Shown here one piece after another: positions 6,234 to 13,372 of a DNA stretch of 14,710 bases (its first letter is position 1; every line of letters starts with the position of its first letter). A model generated the notes under the pieces. The model did not search any database. It was not told the DNA's origin and saw only the letters and a program-made list of their open reading frames with translations. This stretch comes from Halomonas sp. (lineage in GTDB: Bacteria > Pseudomonadota > Gammaproteobacteria > Pseudomonadales > Halomonadaceae): contig SKVX01000247.1 in the NCBI GenBank assembly GCA_007129225.1, positions 1 to 14,710 on the forward strand, in the 5' to 3' direction. Both the position numbers and the translations under genes were made by a program.

Positions 6234-8294
6234 TCACCCTGCCTTGTCCATCAATTGCTGCACGAGAAATGCGAACGCCAGCGCCTGCATGTGGGCGCGC
6301 TGGCGGTTGTCGGCAGCACCGCCGTGGCCGCCTTCGATGTTCTCGTAGTAGAGCACCTCGTGCTCCTGCTCGCGCATGCGCGCCATCATCTTGCGTGCGT
6401 GCCCGGGATGGACACGGTCGTCGCGGGTGCTGGTCATCAGCAATAGCGGCGGGTAATCGGCCGCGGGGTCGAGGTTGTGATAGGGCGAGACATCGCGCAG
6501 GAAGTCATCCCAGTCGTCGCCCTCGGGGTCGCCGTACTCGGCCATCCACGAGGCGCCGGCCAGCAGCAGGTGGTAGCGGCGCATGTCGAGCAGCGGTACC
6601 TGGCACACCACGGCACCCAGCAGCTGCGGGTAGCGAGTGAGCATGTTGCCCACCAGCAGGCCACCGTTGGAGCCGCCTTGGATGCCCAGCCGCTGCGGCA
6701 AGGTGACGCCGCGCTCGATCAGGTCGTCTGCCACGGCGGCGAAGTCCTCGAAGGCCTTGTGGCGCTTTTCGCGCAGCGCCGCTTGGTGCCAGCGCGGGCC
6801 GTACTCGCCGCCGCCGCGGATGTTGGCCACCACGTAGACGCCACCCTGGGCGAGCCAGGCGCGCCCCACGCCAGGGCTGTAGCCGGGCAGCAGCGGCACC
6901 TCGAAGCCGCCGTAGCCGTAGAGCAGGGTCGGATGCTCGCCGTTTGGCTCCAGGTCGCGCCGCGCCACCTGGAAGTAGGGCACCGGCGTGCCGTCCTGGC
7001 TGGTGGCGAAGTGCTGGGTGACCTCGAGGCCCTCGGCGTCGAACAGCGCCGGGGCCTGCTTGAGCGTCTCCCATTCCTCGCCGACCCGACCATGCAGCAG
7101 CGTGGTCGGCGTCAGATAGTCGCTGACGATGACGAAGACCTCGTCGCACTCCTCGTCGTCCACCGCACTCACGCTGACGCTGCCCAGCATCGGCACGCCC
7201 GTCAGCGGCTCGGGCTGCCACTGCCCCGCTTCCGGCGTCAGCACGGTGAGCCGGTGCTTGACGTCGTCGAGCACGTTGAGGATCAGGTGGCAGCGGGTCC
7301 AGGTGGCATCGGAGAGCGAGGTGCGCTCGGTGGGGATGAACAGCACGCGCAGGTCGCGCTTGCCGGCCATGAAGGCGTCGAAGTCGGCAATCAACAGGGC
7401 GCCGGCGGGGTGGGTGGTGCCATCCACTTCCCAGGGTTCGCGCAGCTCGACCATCAGCCACTCGCGGTGGACCTGCTTGTGAGCCGAGTTGGGCACCTCG
7501 ATGCGGCGCAGGCTGCCGTCGGCCTCGCGCAGGTAGAGCTCGTTGTCGTAGAAGGCCCGGGCACGGCTGACGAAGTCGCGCTCGAAGCCCGGCGTCGAGT
7601 CGTGCATGGCACCCACGGCCATGTCGTCGGACTCGCCCTCGAAGATCGTCTCGGCATCGGCCAGCGGCGTGCCGCGCCGCCACTGCTTGACGATGCGCGG
7701 GTAGCCTGAGCTCGTCATCGACCCCTCGCCGAAATCGGTCTGGACATAGACCGTGTCGCGGTCGATCCAGCCCAGGCTGCCCTTGGCCTCGGGGCGGAAG
7801 AAGCCCGCTTCGACCCAGCGCTTCTCCACCAGGTCGAACTCGCGGCTGACATCGGCGTCGGCGCCGCCGCGGGAGAGCGATACCAGGCAGTGGCGCCAGG
7901 GTTCGTCGGGCGATGCGGGGCGCAGGCAGTGGGCGCCGTGCCACACCCAGTTCTCGCCCTCCTCGGCGTTGAGCGCGTCGAGGTCGATCAACACCTCCCA
8001 CTCGGGCCGCGCCTTGCGGTACTCCTCGGGGGTGGTGCGCCGCCACAGCCCGCGGGGGTGGTCGCGGTCCTGCCAGAAGTTGTAGAAGTGCTCGCCGCGC
8101 TTGACCACGAAGGGGATGCGGTCGTCGGCTTCGAGGATCGCCTGGAGGTCGGCACGCAGCTCATCGAAGCCGGGGGAATCGGCCAGTTGCGCCTGGCTCT
8201 CGGCGTTGCGCGCCTCCACCCAGGCCAGGGCGCGCTCGCCCTCGACTTCTTCGAGCCACAGGTGGGGGTCGTGCTCGTCGTGCGGGTCAGCCAT
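6234..8294 (-). CDS. Prolyl oligopeptidase-like S9A family serine peptidase
   Basis: This 686-aa protein fits peptidase family S9A: an N-terminal helix region and seven-bladed propeller (to about residue 430) followed by an alpha/beta-hydrolase domain. The hydrolase half contains YGYGGF (459-464), NIRGGGEYG (491-499), the nucleophile elbow GGSNGG (540-545, Ser542), TSTRDDRVHP with the catalytic Asp (625 or 626), and IEGGHGG with His657. The full catalytic triad is therefore present. No signal peptide is seen, so it should act in the cytoplasm on short, proline-containing peptides; the exact specificity is uncertain. The start is supported by AGGAG six nt upstream. The gene converges on tetR with only 10 nt between stops, and no terminator is visible there. 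It follows moaA by 73 nt on the same strand and may be read from its own promoter or by run-on. It shows no functional link to either neighbour. Confidence 0.93.
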   Translation of the reverse strand: MADPHDEHDPHLWLEEVEGERALAWVEARNAESQAQLADSPGFDELRADLQAILEADDRIPFVVKRGEHFYNFWQDRDHPRGLWRRTTPEEYRKARPEWEVLIDLDALNAEEGENWVWHGAHCLRPASPDEPWRHCLVSLSRGGADADVSREFDLVEKRWVEAGFFRPEAKGSLGWIDRDTVYVQTDFGEGSMTSSGYPRIVKQWRRGTPLADAETIFEGESDDMAVGAMHDSTPGFERDFVSRARAFYDNELYLREADGSLRRIEVPNSAHKQVHREWLMVELREPWEVDGTTHPAGALLIADFDAFMAGKRDLRVLFIPTERTSLSDATWTRCHLILNVLDDVKHRLTVLTPEAGQWQPEPLTGVPMLGSVSVSAVDDEECDEVFVIVSDYLTPTTLLHGRVGEEWETLKQAPALFDAEGLEVTQHFATSQDGTPVPYFQVARRDLEPNGEHPTLLYGYGGFEVPLLPGYSPGVGRAWLAQGGVYVVANIRGGGEYGPRWHQAALREKRHKAFEDFAAVADDLIERGVTLPQRLGIQGGSNGGLLVGNMLTRYPQLLGAVVCQVPLLDMRRYHLLLAGASWMAEYGDPEGDDWDDFLRDVSPYHNLDPAADYPPLLLMTSTRDDRVHPGHARKMMARMREQEHEVLYYENIEGGHGGAADNRQRAHMQALAFAFLVQQLMDKAG

Positions 8295-8304
8295 GGGAGT
8301 CTCC

Positions 8305-8327
8305 TGGTGGGCGTGGTTTGCCCACCA
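8305..8327 (-). promoter_or_regulatory. Stem-loop in the leader of the peptidase gene, next to its ribosome binding site
   Basis: A perfect inverted repeat has 8-bp arms (TGGTGGGC at 8305-8312, GCCCACCA at 8320-8327) and a 7-nt loop. In the transcript of the minus strand it ends directly at the AGGAG of the peptidase gene; the final A of the stem is the first base of that motif. It could restrict ribosome access or mark the end of the moaA mRNA. No T-run follows, so it is a poor intrinsic terminator. Confidence 0.55.
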
Positions 8328-8358
8328 AGCTAGCCTGCCCAGGCCGAGGGCTCAATGG

Positions 8359-8377
8359 CGGAGGCGCTCAGCCTCCG
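8359..8377 (-). other. Short inverted repeat across the moaA stop codon
   Basis: Arms of 7 bp (CGGAGGC at 8359-8365 and GCCTCCG at 8371-8377) flank a 5-nt loop containing most of the moaA stop codon. It is GC-rich but has no T-run, so it may protect the mRNA end or favour partial termination. It could equally be a by-product of the Gly-Gly codons at the end of moaA. Confidence 0.35.
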
Positions 8378-9354
8378 GTCATGTTCATGAAGCGAACCAC
8401 CTGCACCTCGCCGTCGGTGGTGAAGTGGTGCCGCTCGGGCTTTTTCTGCATGGCGGCGACGATGGCGGCCTTGAGGCGTTCGAGGTCGCCGGGGTGGCGG
8501 CGCATCACCGCACGCAGGTCGACCGAGTGCTCATTGCCCAGGCACAGCAGCAGGCGACCCTCGGCGGTGACCCGCACCCGGTTACAGGCATCGCAGAAGT
8601 TGTGGCTGTGGGGCGAGATAAAGCCAATCCGACTATCCGAATCGCTCATCCGAAAATACCGCGACGGCCCCAGGGTGGTCTCGGTGGTGGGCACCAGGGC
8701 ATGGCGAGACTCGATGGCGGTGCGCACCTCGTCACTGGAGCAGAAGGTCTCGGCACGGTCGTGGCCGATGCTCTGGCCCAGGGGCATCTCCTCGATGAAG
8801 CTGATATCCACGCCTTCGGCACGTGCGAAATCGACCAGGTCTAGCACCTCGTCGTCGTTGCGCCCCTTGAGGATCACGGCGTTGAGCTTGATGCGCTCGA
8901 AACCGGCATCGCGCGCGGCACGGATGCCATCGATGACCTTTTTCAGGCTGCCGGTACGGGTCAGCTCGCGGAAGCGGCCGGGGTCCAGGGTGTCGAGGCT
9001 GATATTGAGCCGCTTCAGACCGCCGGCGCGCAGCGCCGACGCGTGCTTGACCAGACCGGCACCGTTGGTGGTCATGGCGAAGTCGCGCAACCCGTCGAGG
9101 GCACCGATCTCCGCCACCAGCCCTGTTAGGCCGCGACGCACCAGCGGTTCGCCGCCGGTCAGGCGGATCTTCTCCACGCCCAGCTCAACGAAGGCCCGGG
9201 ACAGCGTGGCCATCTCTTCCAGGGTGAGCACCTGGGCACGAGGCAGGAAGGTCATCTCCTCGGCCATGCAGTAGACGCAGCGGAAGTCGCAGCGATCGGT
9301 GACCGATAGGCGAACGTAGCGGACGGTGCGGCCGAAGCCGTCGACCAGGCTCAT
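8368..9354 (-). CDS. moaA: GTP 3',8-cyclase MoaA (molybdenum cofactor biosynthesis)
   Basis: This 328-aa radical S-adenosylmethionine enzyme carries out the first step of molybdenum cofactor synthesis, converting GTP to 3',8-cyclo-dihydro-GTP. The N-terminal SAM cluster motif CDFRCVYC supplies Cys22, Cys26 and Cys29. The C-terminal substrate-side cluster is CDACNRVRVTAEGRLLLC (Cys254, Cys257, Cys271). RLTGGEP (64-70) is the usual SAM-contact segment. The protein ends in the family's Gly-Gly, which is needed for activity. Length is normal. GGAG lies 5 nt before the ATG. The start overlaps the stop of the DGC-domain gene (ATGA), so the two are translationally coupled. It is the last gene of the nar-Moco operon, as moaA1 is in the comparable Pseudomonas cluster. 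A second, general moaA probably exists elsewhere in the genome; that is inference. Confidence 0.97.
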   Translation of the reverse strand: MSLVDGFGRTVRYVRLSVTDRCDFRCVYCMAEEMTFLPRAQVLTLEEMATLSRAFVELGVEKIRLTGGEPLVRRGLTGLVAEIGALDGLRDFAMTTNGAGLVKHASALRAGGLKRLNISLDTLDPGRFRELTRTGSLKKVIDGIRAARDAGFERIKLNAVILKGRNDDEVLDLVDFARAEGVDISFIEEMPLGQSIGHDRAETFCSSDEVRTAIESRHALVPTTETTLGPSRYFRMSDSDSRIGFISPHSHNFCDACNRVRVTAEGRLLLCLGNEHSVDLRAVMRRHPGDLERLKAAIVAAMQKKPERHHFTTDGEVQVVRFMNMTGG

Positions 9355-9770
9355 GGGTTCTCCTCGGCTCTTGCTTCGACATGGGCAGTGGCGTCCATGG
9401 GCAGCCGGGCAATCAGTTCGCCCACCTGTTCGGCCACGGCAGTGACCTCGCCTTCGCTGTAGGTCTGGCCGCGGCGCTTGCGAAAGCCCTGCTCATAGAG
9501 CCGGACATGTTCGGTGGGGACGACGCCGGCATTGGCCAGGCAGTGGATCACGCAGTGCATCTGGCAGCCGTCGATGGCGACGATGGGCCGCCCGGAGCGG
9601 GCGGTCTTCACCAGCCCGGGCACGCCACCGCCCACGCCGGCAATACAGGACATCTCCGCCACCCCGGTGTGATCGAGCGCCAGGGCCACGCCGTTGGCCA
9701 ACTGGGCCACGTCGGAGCAGCCGGAGCAGGAATAGACCAGGGTGCGGGGCTTCTTGGCGGTTCGGAGCAT
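9351..9770 (-). CDS. DGC-domain putative zinc-binding protein
   Basis: This 139-aa soluble protein fits the DGC domain family, named for its Asp-Gly-Cys motif and thought to bind metal. Visible cysteines are C15-x2-C18 (VYSCSGCSD), Cys42 in SCIAGVGGG, and a dense cluster IDGCQMHCVIHC giving Cys69, Cys73, His76 and Cys77. The glycine-rich stretch between them and the hydrophobic strand IVAI (63-66) suggest a small alpha/beta fold. GGGAG precedes the ATG. The gene sits 61 nt after the regulator gene and overlaps moaA by 4 nt, so it is expressed with the nitrate respiration and cofactor genes. No biochemical function is established for the family. A role in metal or sulfur handling for nitrate reductase or its cofactor is inferred from position and the cysteine pattern. 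Confidence 0.82.
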   Translation of the reverse strand: MLRTAKKPRTLVYSCSGCSDVAQLANGVALALDHTGVAEMSCIAGVGGGVPGLVKTARSGRPIVAIDGCQMHCVIHCLANAGVVPTEHVRLYEQGFRKRRGQTYSEGEVTAVAEQVGELIARLPMDATAHVEARAEENP

Positions 9771-9794
9771 ACAGTCTCCCGGATAACATCAGAG

Positions 9795-9834
9795 TGACCG
9801 CGTCAGCGCCGATAGCGGCGTCTGTGACGCGTCA
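9795..9834 (-). other. Imperfect hairpin between regulator and DGC genes
   Basis: Complementary arms CGCGTCA (9799-9805) and TGACGCG (9825-9831) surround a smaller stem CGCC/GGCG (9807-9810 and 9817-9820). The left flank covers the regulator's stop codon. It occupies most of the 61-nt gap before the DGC gene and has no T-run. It may be an intercistronic mRNA processing or stability element. The evidence is weak. Confidence 0.3.
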
Positions 9835-10575
9835 GTCGTCCGCCAGCATGGCGTCACGCAGCTTCTGCTCATCCAGCACTACAAGGCGCTGACGGTCGAT
9901 GCTGATGACACCGCCGTCGCGCAGCTTGGCCAATAGCCGCGACAGGGTCTCCGGCGTCATGGCGAGCTGTGCGGCCAGCCAGCGCTTGGGAATGGAGAGG
10001 CGCACCACCCGCGGCGACTTGGAGCGACCGGCGGGCAACTGGCGCAGGATGTAGCTGACCAGCCGAGACATGGCATCGGCCTGGGTCAGCAGGGCCAGGT
10101 CCTCGAGGCGCTCGGTCAGTTCCAGGGCCAGGCGACTCATGAATTCGGCGCGGCAGATCGGCTGGCGATCCATCAGCTCGCGACAGCGCTGGGCGGGTAT
10201 GGCCAGCACATGGGTACGACGCAGCGCTTCCGCCGAGTAGAGGTAGACGCCGGCACTGGAGACCATGCTGAGCTCGCCCAGGGTGCCCCCGCGCTCCACG
10301 CAGCGAATGGTGGCCAGGCGACCATCCCCGGCGGAGCGTGCCAGGCGCACGGCGCCGTTGATCACGATATAGAGCCAATGGGCCGGTGCATCCTGCCGGA
10401 ACAGCCACTCGCGATTCTTCAACGCACGCAGATCGGAGTCCTCCAGCAGTGAAGTGACCTCGTCATCGTCAAGCTCGCCCAACCAGGGCACGCCGTAGAC
10501 CAGCTCGCGCAACTGCTTGGGCTTGAACAGCAGGTCAGTCGACGAACTGTCCGGCGGGCAGATAGGGGTATTCAT
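9832..10575 (-). CDS. Crp/Fnr family transcriptional regulator without an FNR Fe-S cluster
   Basis: This 247-aa protein has a cyclic-nucleotide-type sensor domain (about 30-140, with the GELSMVSS segment at 100-107), a long dimer helix (about 142-170) and a C-terminal winged helix-turn-helix. The recognition helix TPETLSRLLAKL carries Glu209, Ser212 and Arg213, the E-x-x-S-R pattern by which FNR reads TTGAT-N4-ATCAA sites. It lacks FNR's N-terminal cysteine cluster: the only cysteines are 6, 92, 131 and 141, with no C-x2-C. It therefore resembles DNR-type proteins, which sense NO through haem, but other signals are possible. The start has a strong GGAGG (10582-10586) six nt upstream, and the gene begins 41 nt inside the end of moeA. 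Its likely targets are nitrate and denitrification promoters, including that of its own operon. That is inferred from context. Confidence 0.88.
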   Translation of the reverse strand: MNTPICPPDSSSTDLLFKPKQLRELVYGVPWLGELDDDEVTSLLEDSDLRALKNREWLFRQDAPAHWLYIVINGAVRLARSAGDGRLATIRCVERGGTLGELSMVSSAGVYLYSAEALRRTHVLAIPAQRCRELMDRQPICRAEFMSRLALELTERLEDLALLTQADAMSRLVSYILRQLPAGRSKSPRVVRLSIPKRWLAAQLAMTPETLSRLLAKLRDGGVISIDRQRLVVLDEQKLRDAMLADD

Positions 10576-11776
10576 GACCTTCCTCCACGTCGGTATCGGC
10601 GGCCATCATCAGATAGCCGTGTGCCTGGCTGGCTGCCCGCAGCATGTGCGACCCCTGCCCGCCAGCAAGAAAGGCTACCGGAAGGCCTCCTTGCCAGTCG
10701 AGCACAACGCGCAACAGCTCACGCCGGGCCTGATTGCCGCGCCGCGAAAAGCCGGCACGAACCTTGAATTGTTGTAATGGTCCGACGGTGCGCCCTTGGC
10801 ACCCCTGGACGAAGGGCCTGGCCAGGAGCTGCCATCCCACCAGCGAGGCCACCGGATTTCCCGGCAGGGCGATGAGCGGCACCCCTTCCGGCGACCCATC
10901 GTCCAGGTAGCCGAAGGCGAAGGGCTTGCCCGGCTTCATCGCCACGCCGTGGAACACCAGCCCGCCCAGTGCCTCGAGTACCGGCCGGACATGATCCTCC
11001 TCACCCACCGACACGCCACCGGTACAGACCACCAGGTCGGCGCTGTCGCGACTTATCACGAAGGCTTCGTGCAGCGCCTCCGCCGTATCGGCGATGATGC
11101 CCAGGTCGAGCACATCGCAGCCCTGCTGCTCGAGCAACGCCTGAAGCATCACCCGGTTGCTATTGTAGACCTGCCCCGGCGAGGCAGACTCGCCGGGCTC
11201 GACAAGCTCGTCGCCGGTGGAAATCAAGGCCACCGTCAGACGCGGCAATACCGGCACCTCGGCAAACCCCTGGCTCGCCAGCATGGCCAGGGCCGCGGCG
11301 TTGAGGGTCGCGCCTGCCGGCAGCAGCGCATCGCCGGCACGGTACTCCTCGCCACGCCGGCGGACATTGGCCCCCGGCCTTGCCTCGCCGCTGACATGGA
11401 TGCGGCCCTCACCGTCCAAGGTGACCCGCTCCTGGGGTATCACGCAGTCGGCGCCTTCCGGCACCGGCGCGCCGGTGAAGATGCGCGCGCAACCGCCTTC
11501 AGGCAGCTTGGATACCGCCGCCCCCGCCGGAACACGCATGACCACGGGCAACCCCTGCTCGCCAAGTTCCGACAGGCGCAGGGCATAGCCGTCCATCGCG
11601 CTGTTGTCGATACCCGGCATGTCCAGCCGAGCGGCCAGGTCACATGCCAGCACCCTGCCGAAAGCCTGCTCCAGCACCACCGACTCTTCGCCCCGGACCG
11701 GCTCCGCAGCAGCGATCATGCGCGCCCTGGCAACATCCAGATCGAGCAGGCCTTTGGCAAGGTTGGCACAGCTCAT
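10535..11776 (-). CDS. moeA: Molybdopterin molybdenumtransferase MoeA
   Basis: This 413-aa cytoplasmic protein inserts molybdate into adenylylated molybdopterin, the last common step of molybdenum cofactor synthesis. Conserved MoeA segments are in order: NSAMDGYA (58-65), RIFTGAPVPEGAD (98-110), ISTGDELVEPG (185-195), CTGGVSVGEEDHV (251-263), VAMKPGKPFAFG (278-289) and ALPGNPVASLVGW (303-315). Length matches the family (about 400-420). AAGGAG precedes the ATG, and the start overlaps the moaB stop by ATGA. The 3' end contains the ribosome binding site and first codons of the Crp/Fnr-family gene, so translation of the two is linked. It was not possible to tell whether this is the only moeA of the genome; a nar-linked copy often accompanies a housekeeping one. 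Confidence 0.96.
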   Translation of the reverse strand: MSCANLAKGLLDLDVARARMIAAAEPVRGEESVVLEQAFGRVLACDLAARLDMPGIDNSAMDGYALRLSELGEQGLPVVMRVPAGAAVSKLPEGGCARIFTGAPVPEGADCVIPQERVTLDGEGRIHVSGEARPGANVRRRGEEYRAGDALLPAGATLNAAALAMLASQGFAEVPVLPRLTVALISTGDELVEPGESASPGQVYNSNRVMLQALLEQQGCDVLDLGIIADTAEALHEAFVISRDSADLVVCTGGVSVGEEDHVRPVLEALGGLVFHGVAMKPGKPFAFGYLDDGSPEGVPLIALPGNPVASLVGWQLLARPFVQGCQGRTVGPLQQFKVRAGFSRRGNQARRELLRVVLDWQGGLPVAFLAGGQGSHMLRAASQAHGYLMMAADTDVEEGHEYPYLPAGQFVD

Positions 11777-12357
11777 GCGCGCGCTCCTTGACCATGGTCA
11801 GGCGTTTCATCGGCGCTGCGCATGGCACAACGGGGCTGTTCGGGCAGCACCATGGCAACGAAGTTGCATGGCCGGGTACGCGCATCGAGCTGGCTTTCGA
11901 GAATGCCATCCCAGGCGGTGGCACAGGCCTTGGGTGAGCCGGGCATGGCGAAGATCAGTCTACCGTTGGCGACCCCCGCCACGGCACGGGACTGAATCGT
12001 GGAGGTACCAATCGTTTCGTAAGAGAGCTGGCGGAACAGTTCACCGTATCCGTCCACCGAGCGATCGAACAGCGGCGTCAGCGCCTCCGGCGTGGTATCG
12101 CGTGTGGTGAACCCCGTCCCCCCGTTGACCAGCACCACCTGGATATCATCGCGTACCACCCACTTCGAGACGACGGCCCGGATACGGTAGATATCATCGG
12201 GAACGATGCGACGCTCGACCAGTGCATGGCCCGCTTCGGAGAGGCGCTCGCTGAGCAGGTCGCCGCTGCCGTCGCGGTCGAAGCCACGCGTATCGGATAC
12301 GGTCAGTACAGCGATGCCGAGCGGTGCGAAGGGGGTATCGGCATGAACATGGGCCAT
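11773..12357 (-). CDS. moaB: Molybdenum cofactor biosynthesis protein B (MoaB/MogA family)
   Basis: This 194-aa protein has the MoaB/MogA molybdopterin-binding fold. In MogA and its eukaryotic relatives this fold adenylylates molybdopterin before molybdenum insertion by MoeA; the role of E. coli MoaB itself is less clear. Signature segments are AVLTVSDTR (16-24), NGGTGFTTRDTTPEAL (78-93), and AMPGSPKACATAWDGIL (137-153). The conserved core ends at RTRPCNF (160-166). About 28 further residues (167-194), rich in Pro, Asp and Gln, extend beyond the usual MoaB end and run into the start of moeA (ATGA overlap). GGAGAG lies upstream of the start. The gene begins 10 nt after the PPIase stop. Without mogA nearby, this protein may supply the adenylyltransferase step for the operon. 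Confidence 0.93.
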   Translation of the reverse strand: MAHVHADTPFAPLGIAVLTVSDTRGFDRDGSGDLLSERLSEAGHALVERRIVPDDIYRIRAVVSKWVVRDDIQVVLVNGGTGFTTRDTTPEALTPLFDRSVDGYGELFRQLSYETIGTSTIQSRAVAGVANGRLIFAMPGSPKACATAWDGILESQLDARTRPCNFVAMVLPEQPRCAMRSADETPDHGQGARA

Positions 12358-12367
12358 GAAATCTCTC

Positions 12368-13189
12368 CTATTGCATCAGGCTGCCGGCAGCAGCATCGTC
12401 GAGGCTGACTCCCTCGACGCCGATCTCTTCTTCCAGCGCCAGCAGATAGTGGCGCAGGGCGCGGCGCGTAGCCTGCTCACGCAGGTTGTGACGCACACGG
12501 TCGATGACCTGATCGAAGGCCTGCGGCTGGCCCTCGGCGCGCTCGTCGATCAGAATCACGTGCCAGCCATAGCGCGAGGCCAGCGGTCGCTCGTGTAGCC
12601 CCTCAGGGAGATGCTGCAGGGCGCGATCCAATTCCCCGACGGTCTGACCCGGCGCCAGCCAGCCCAGGTCGCCGCCCTCTTCCTTCGACGGACACGCCGA
12701 GTGGCGCATGGCGAACTCGGTGAAGCGCTCGGGAATGGCTTCCAGCTCCTCAATCAGCGACTCCCCCAGGCGATACTGGGCGTCGCGGGCCTGTGCATCG
12801 TCCGGTGCGGCGGCCAGCAGGATGTGGCGCACGGCCAGGCGAGTCGGTTCGCTGAAACGCTCCAGCGCGGCATCGAAGAAGCGCCGGCAGTCGGCTTCCG
12901 TAGGCTCCGGCACGTCCAGCTCCTGCTCCAGCAAGCTGGCGATGGCGGCGTCGTGATCGCCCTCTTCGGCTTCATCGACCGTCACCAGGCCCAGCGCGAT
13001 GGCTCGCTGGAGCAGCAGCTCGCGTACCACCAGGGCCCGGGCGGCCTGGAGCTGCGCCTCATCGGCGGTTGCCGCGGGGTGGTACTGCATCTCCCGGGCG
13101 ATGCTCTCTTCGTCGATGGCCTTGCCACCGACCTGGATGGGCGGCGGGGTGACGCGACCCGGCAGCTGTTCGATCTCGATCATTTGCAT
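12368..13189 (-). CDS. NifM/PpiC-type peptidyl-prolyl cis-trans isomerase
   Basis: This 273-aa protein has an N-terminal helical part (about 1-125) and a parvulin (PpiC) rotamase domain (about 130-230) recognisable from LAVRHILLAA, ERFTEFAMRHSACPSKEEGGDLGWLAPGQ and PLASRYGWHVILIDER. It is the NifM-like PPIase found next to narGHJI in pseudomonads, where it is presumed to aid folding of the nitrate reductase. No signal peptide is seen, so it should be cytoplasmic. The start at 13189 is chosen from GAGGTG (13196-13201) six nt upstream. A further ATG lies two codons in. The frame stays open up to 13336, but that part is encoded by the inverted-repeat element and reads as low-complexity Pro/Arg/Gly, so it is excluded. 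moaB follows 10 nt after the stop. Confidence 0.9.
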   Translation of the reverse strand: MQMIEIEQLPGRVTPPPIQVGGKAIDEESIAREMQYHPAATADEAQLQAARALVVRELLLQRAIALGLVTVDEAEEGDHDAAIASLLEQELDVPEPTEADCRRFFDAALERFSEPTRLAVRHILLAAAPDDAQARDAQYRLGESLIEELEAIPERFTEFAMRHSACPSKEEGGDLGWLAPGQTVGELDRALQHLPEGLHERPLASRYGWHVILIDERAEGQPQAFDQVIDRVRHNLREQATRRALRHYLLALEEEIGVEGVSLDDAAAGSLMQ

Positions 13190-13195
13190 GTCATT

Positions 13196-13201
13196 CACCT
13201 C
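13196..13201 (-). promoter_or_regulatory. Ribosome binding site that fixes the PPIase start
   Basis: Read on the minus strand this is GAGGTG, six nt before ATG 13189. It decides against the upstream start at 13336, which lies in the inverted-repeat element. It is also just outside the element's left arm, so the gene keeps its own translation signal. Confidence 0.7.
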
Positions 13202-13222
13202 AATAATCTTGCCGGAGCAGGC

Positions 13223-13318
13223 CCGGGGACCAGGTTTCCGAGGAGGCGCTTTGAATCCTTCCCTGGACGCTACTTTTTCCATCCCTGGAAAAAGACCTCC
13301 TCGTCCACCTGTCCCCGG
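13223..13318. repeat. Nested inverted-repeat element between narI and the PPIase gene
   Basis: A 96-nt imperfect palindrome has three paired tiers. The outer arms are CCGGGGACCAGGT (13223-13235) and ACCTGTCCCCGG (13307-13318), with one bulged base. The middle arms are CGAGGAGG (13239-13246) and CCTCCTCG (13296-13303). A perfect inner stem pairs CTTTTTCCA (13273-13281) with TGGAAAAAG (13286-13294) around a 4-nt loop. TCCCTGGA occurs twice (13260-13267 and 13282-13289). It fills most of the 183-nt gap (13190-13372), unusually long for this compact operon. No T-run follows the inner stem in the direction of transcription, so it is not a plain terminator. It may be a dispersed REP- or MITE-like repeat, or an mRNA processing or stability structure separating narI from the downstream genes. 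Confidence 0.7.
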
Positions 13319-13372
13319 CCCTCTCGGTGGTGCCATTACTCGCGAAGCTGAGCGAGCGCAGCCAGCTTGTGC

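Noticed and set aside
6220..6240. Bidirectional terminator between tetR and the peptidase gene
   Set aside because: Only 10 nt separate the stop codons and no inverted repeat with a T-run was found there.
9825..9834. TGACGCGTCA palindrome as a regulator binding site
   Set aside because: It overlaps the regulator stop codon and forms part of a weak hairpin. Nothing supports a binding protein, and it does not match the FNR consensus.
13190..13336. N-terminal extension of the PPIase to an ATG at 13336
   Set aside because: The extra 49 residues are encoded by the inverted-repeat element and are low-complexity Pro/Arg/Gly. A good ribosome binding site instead serves ATG 13189.
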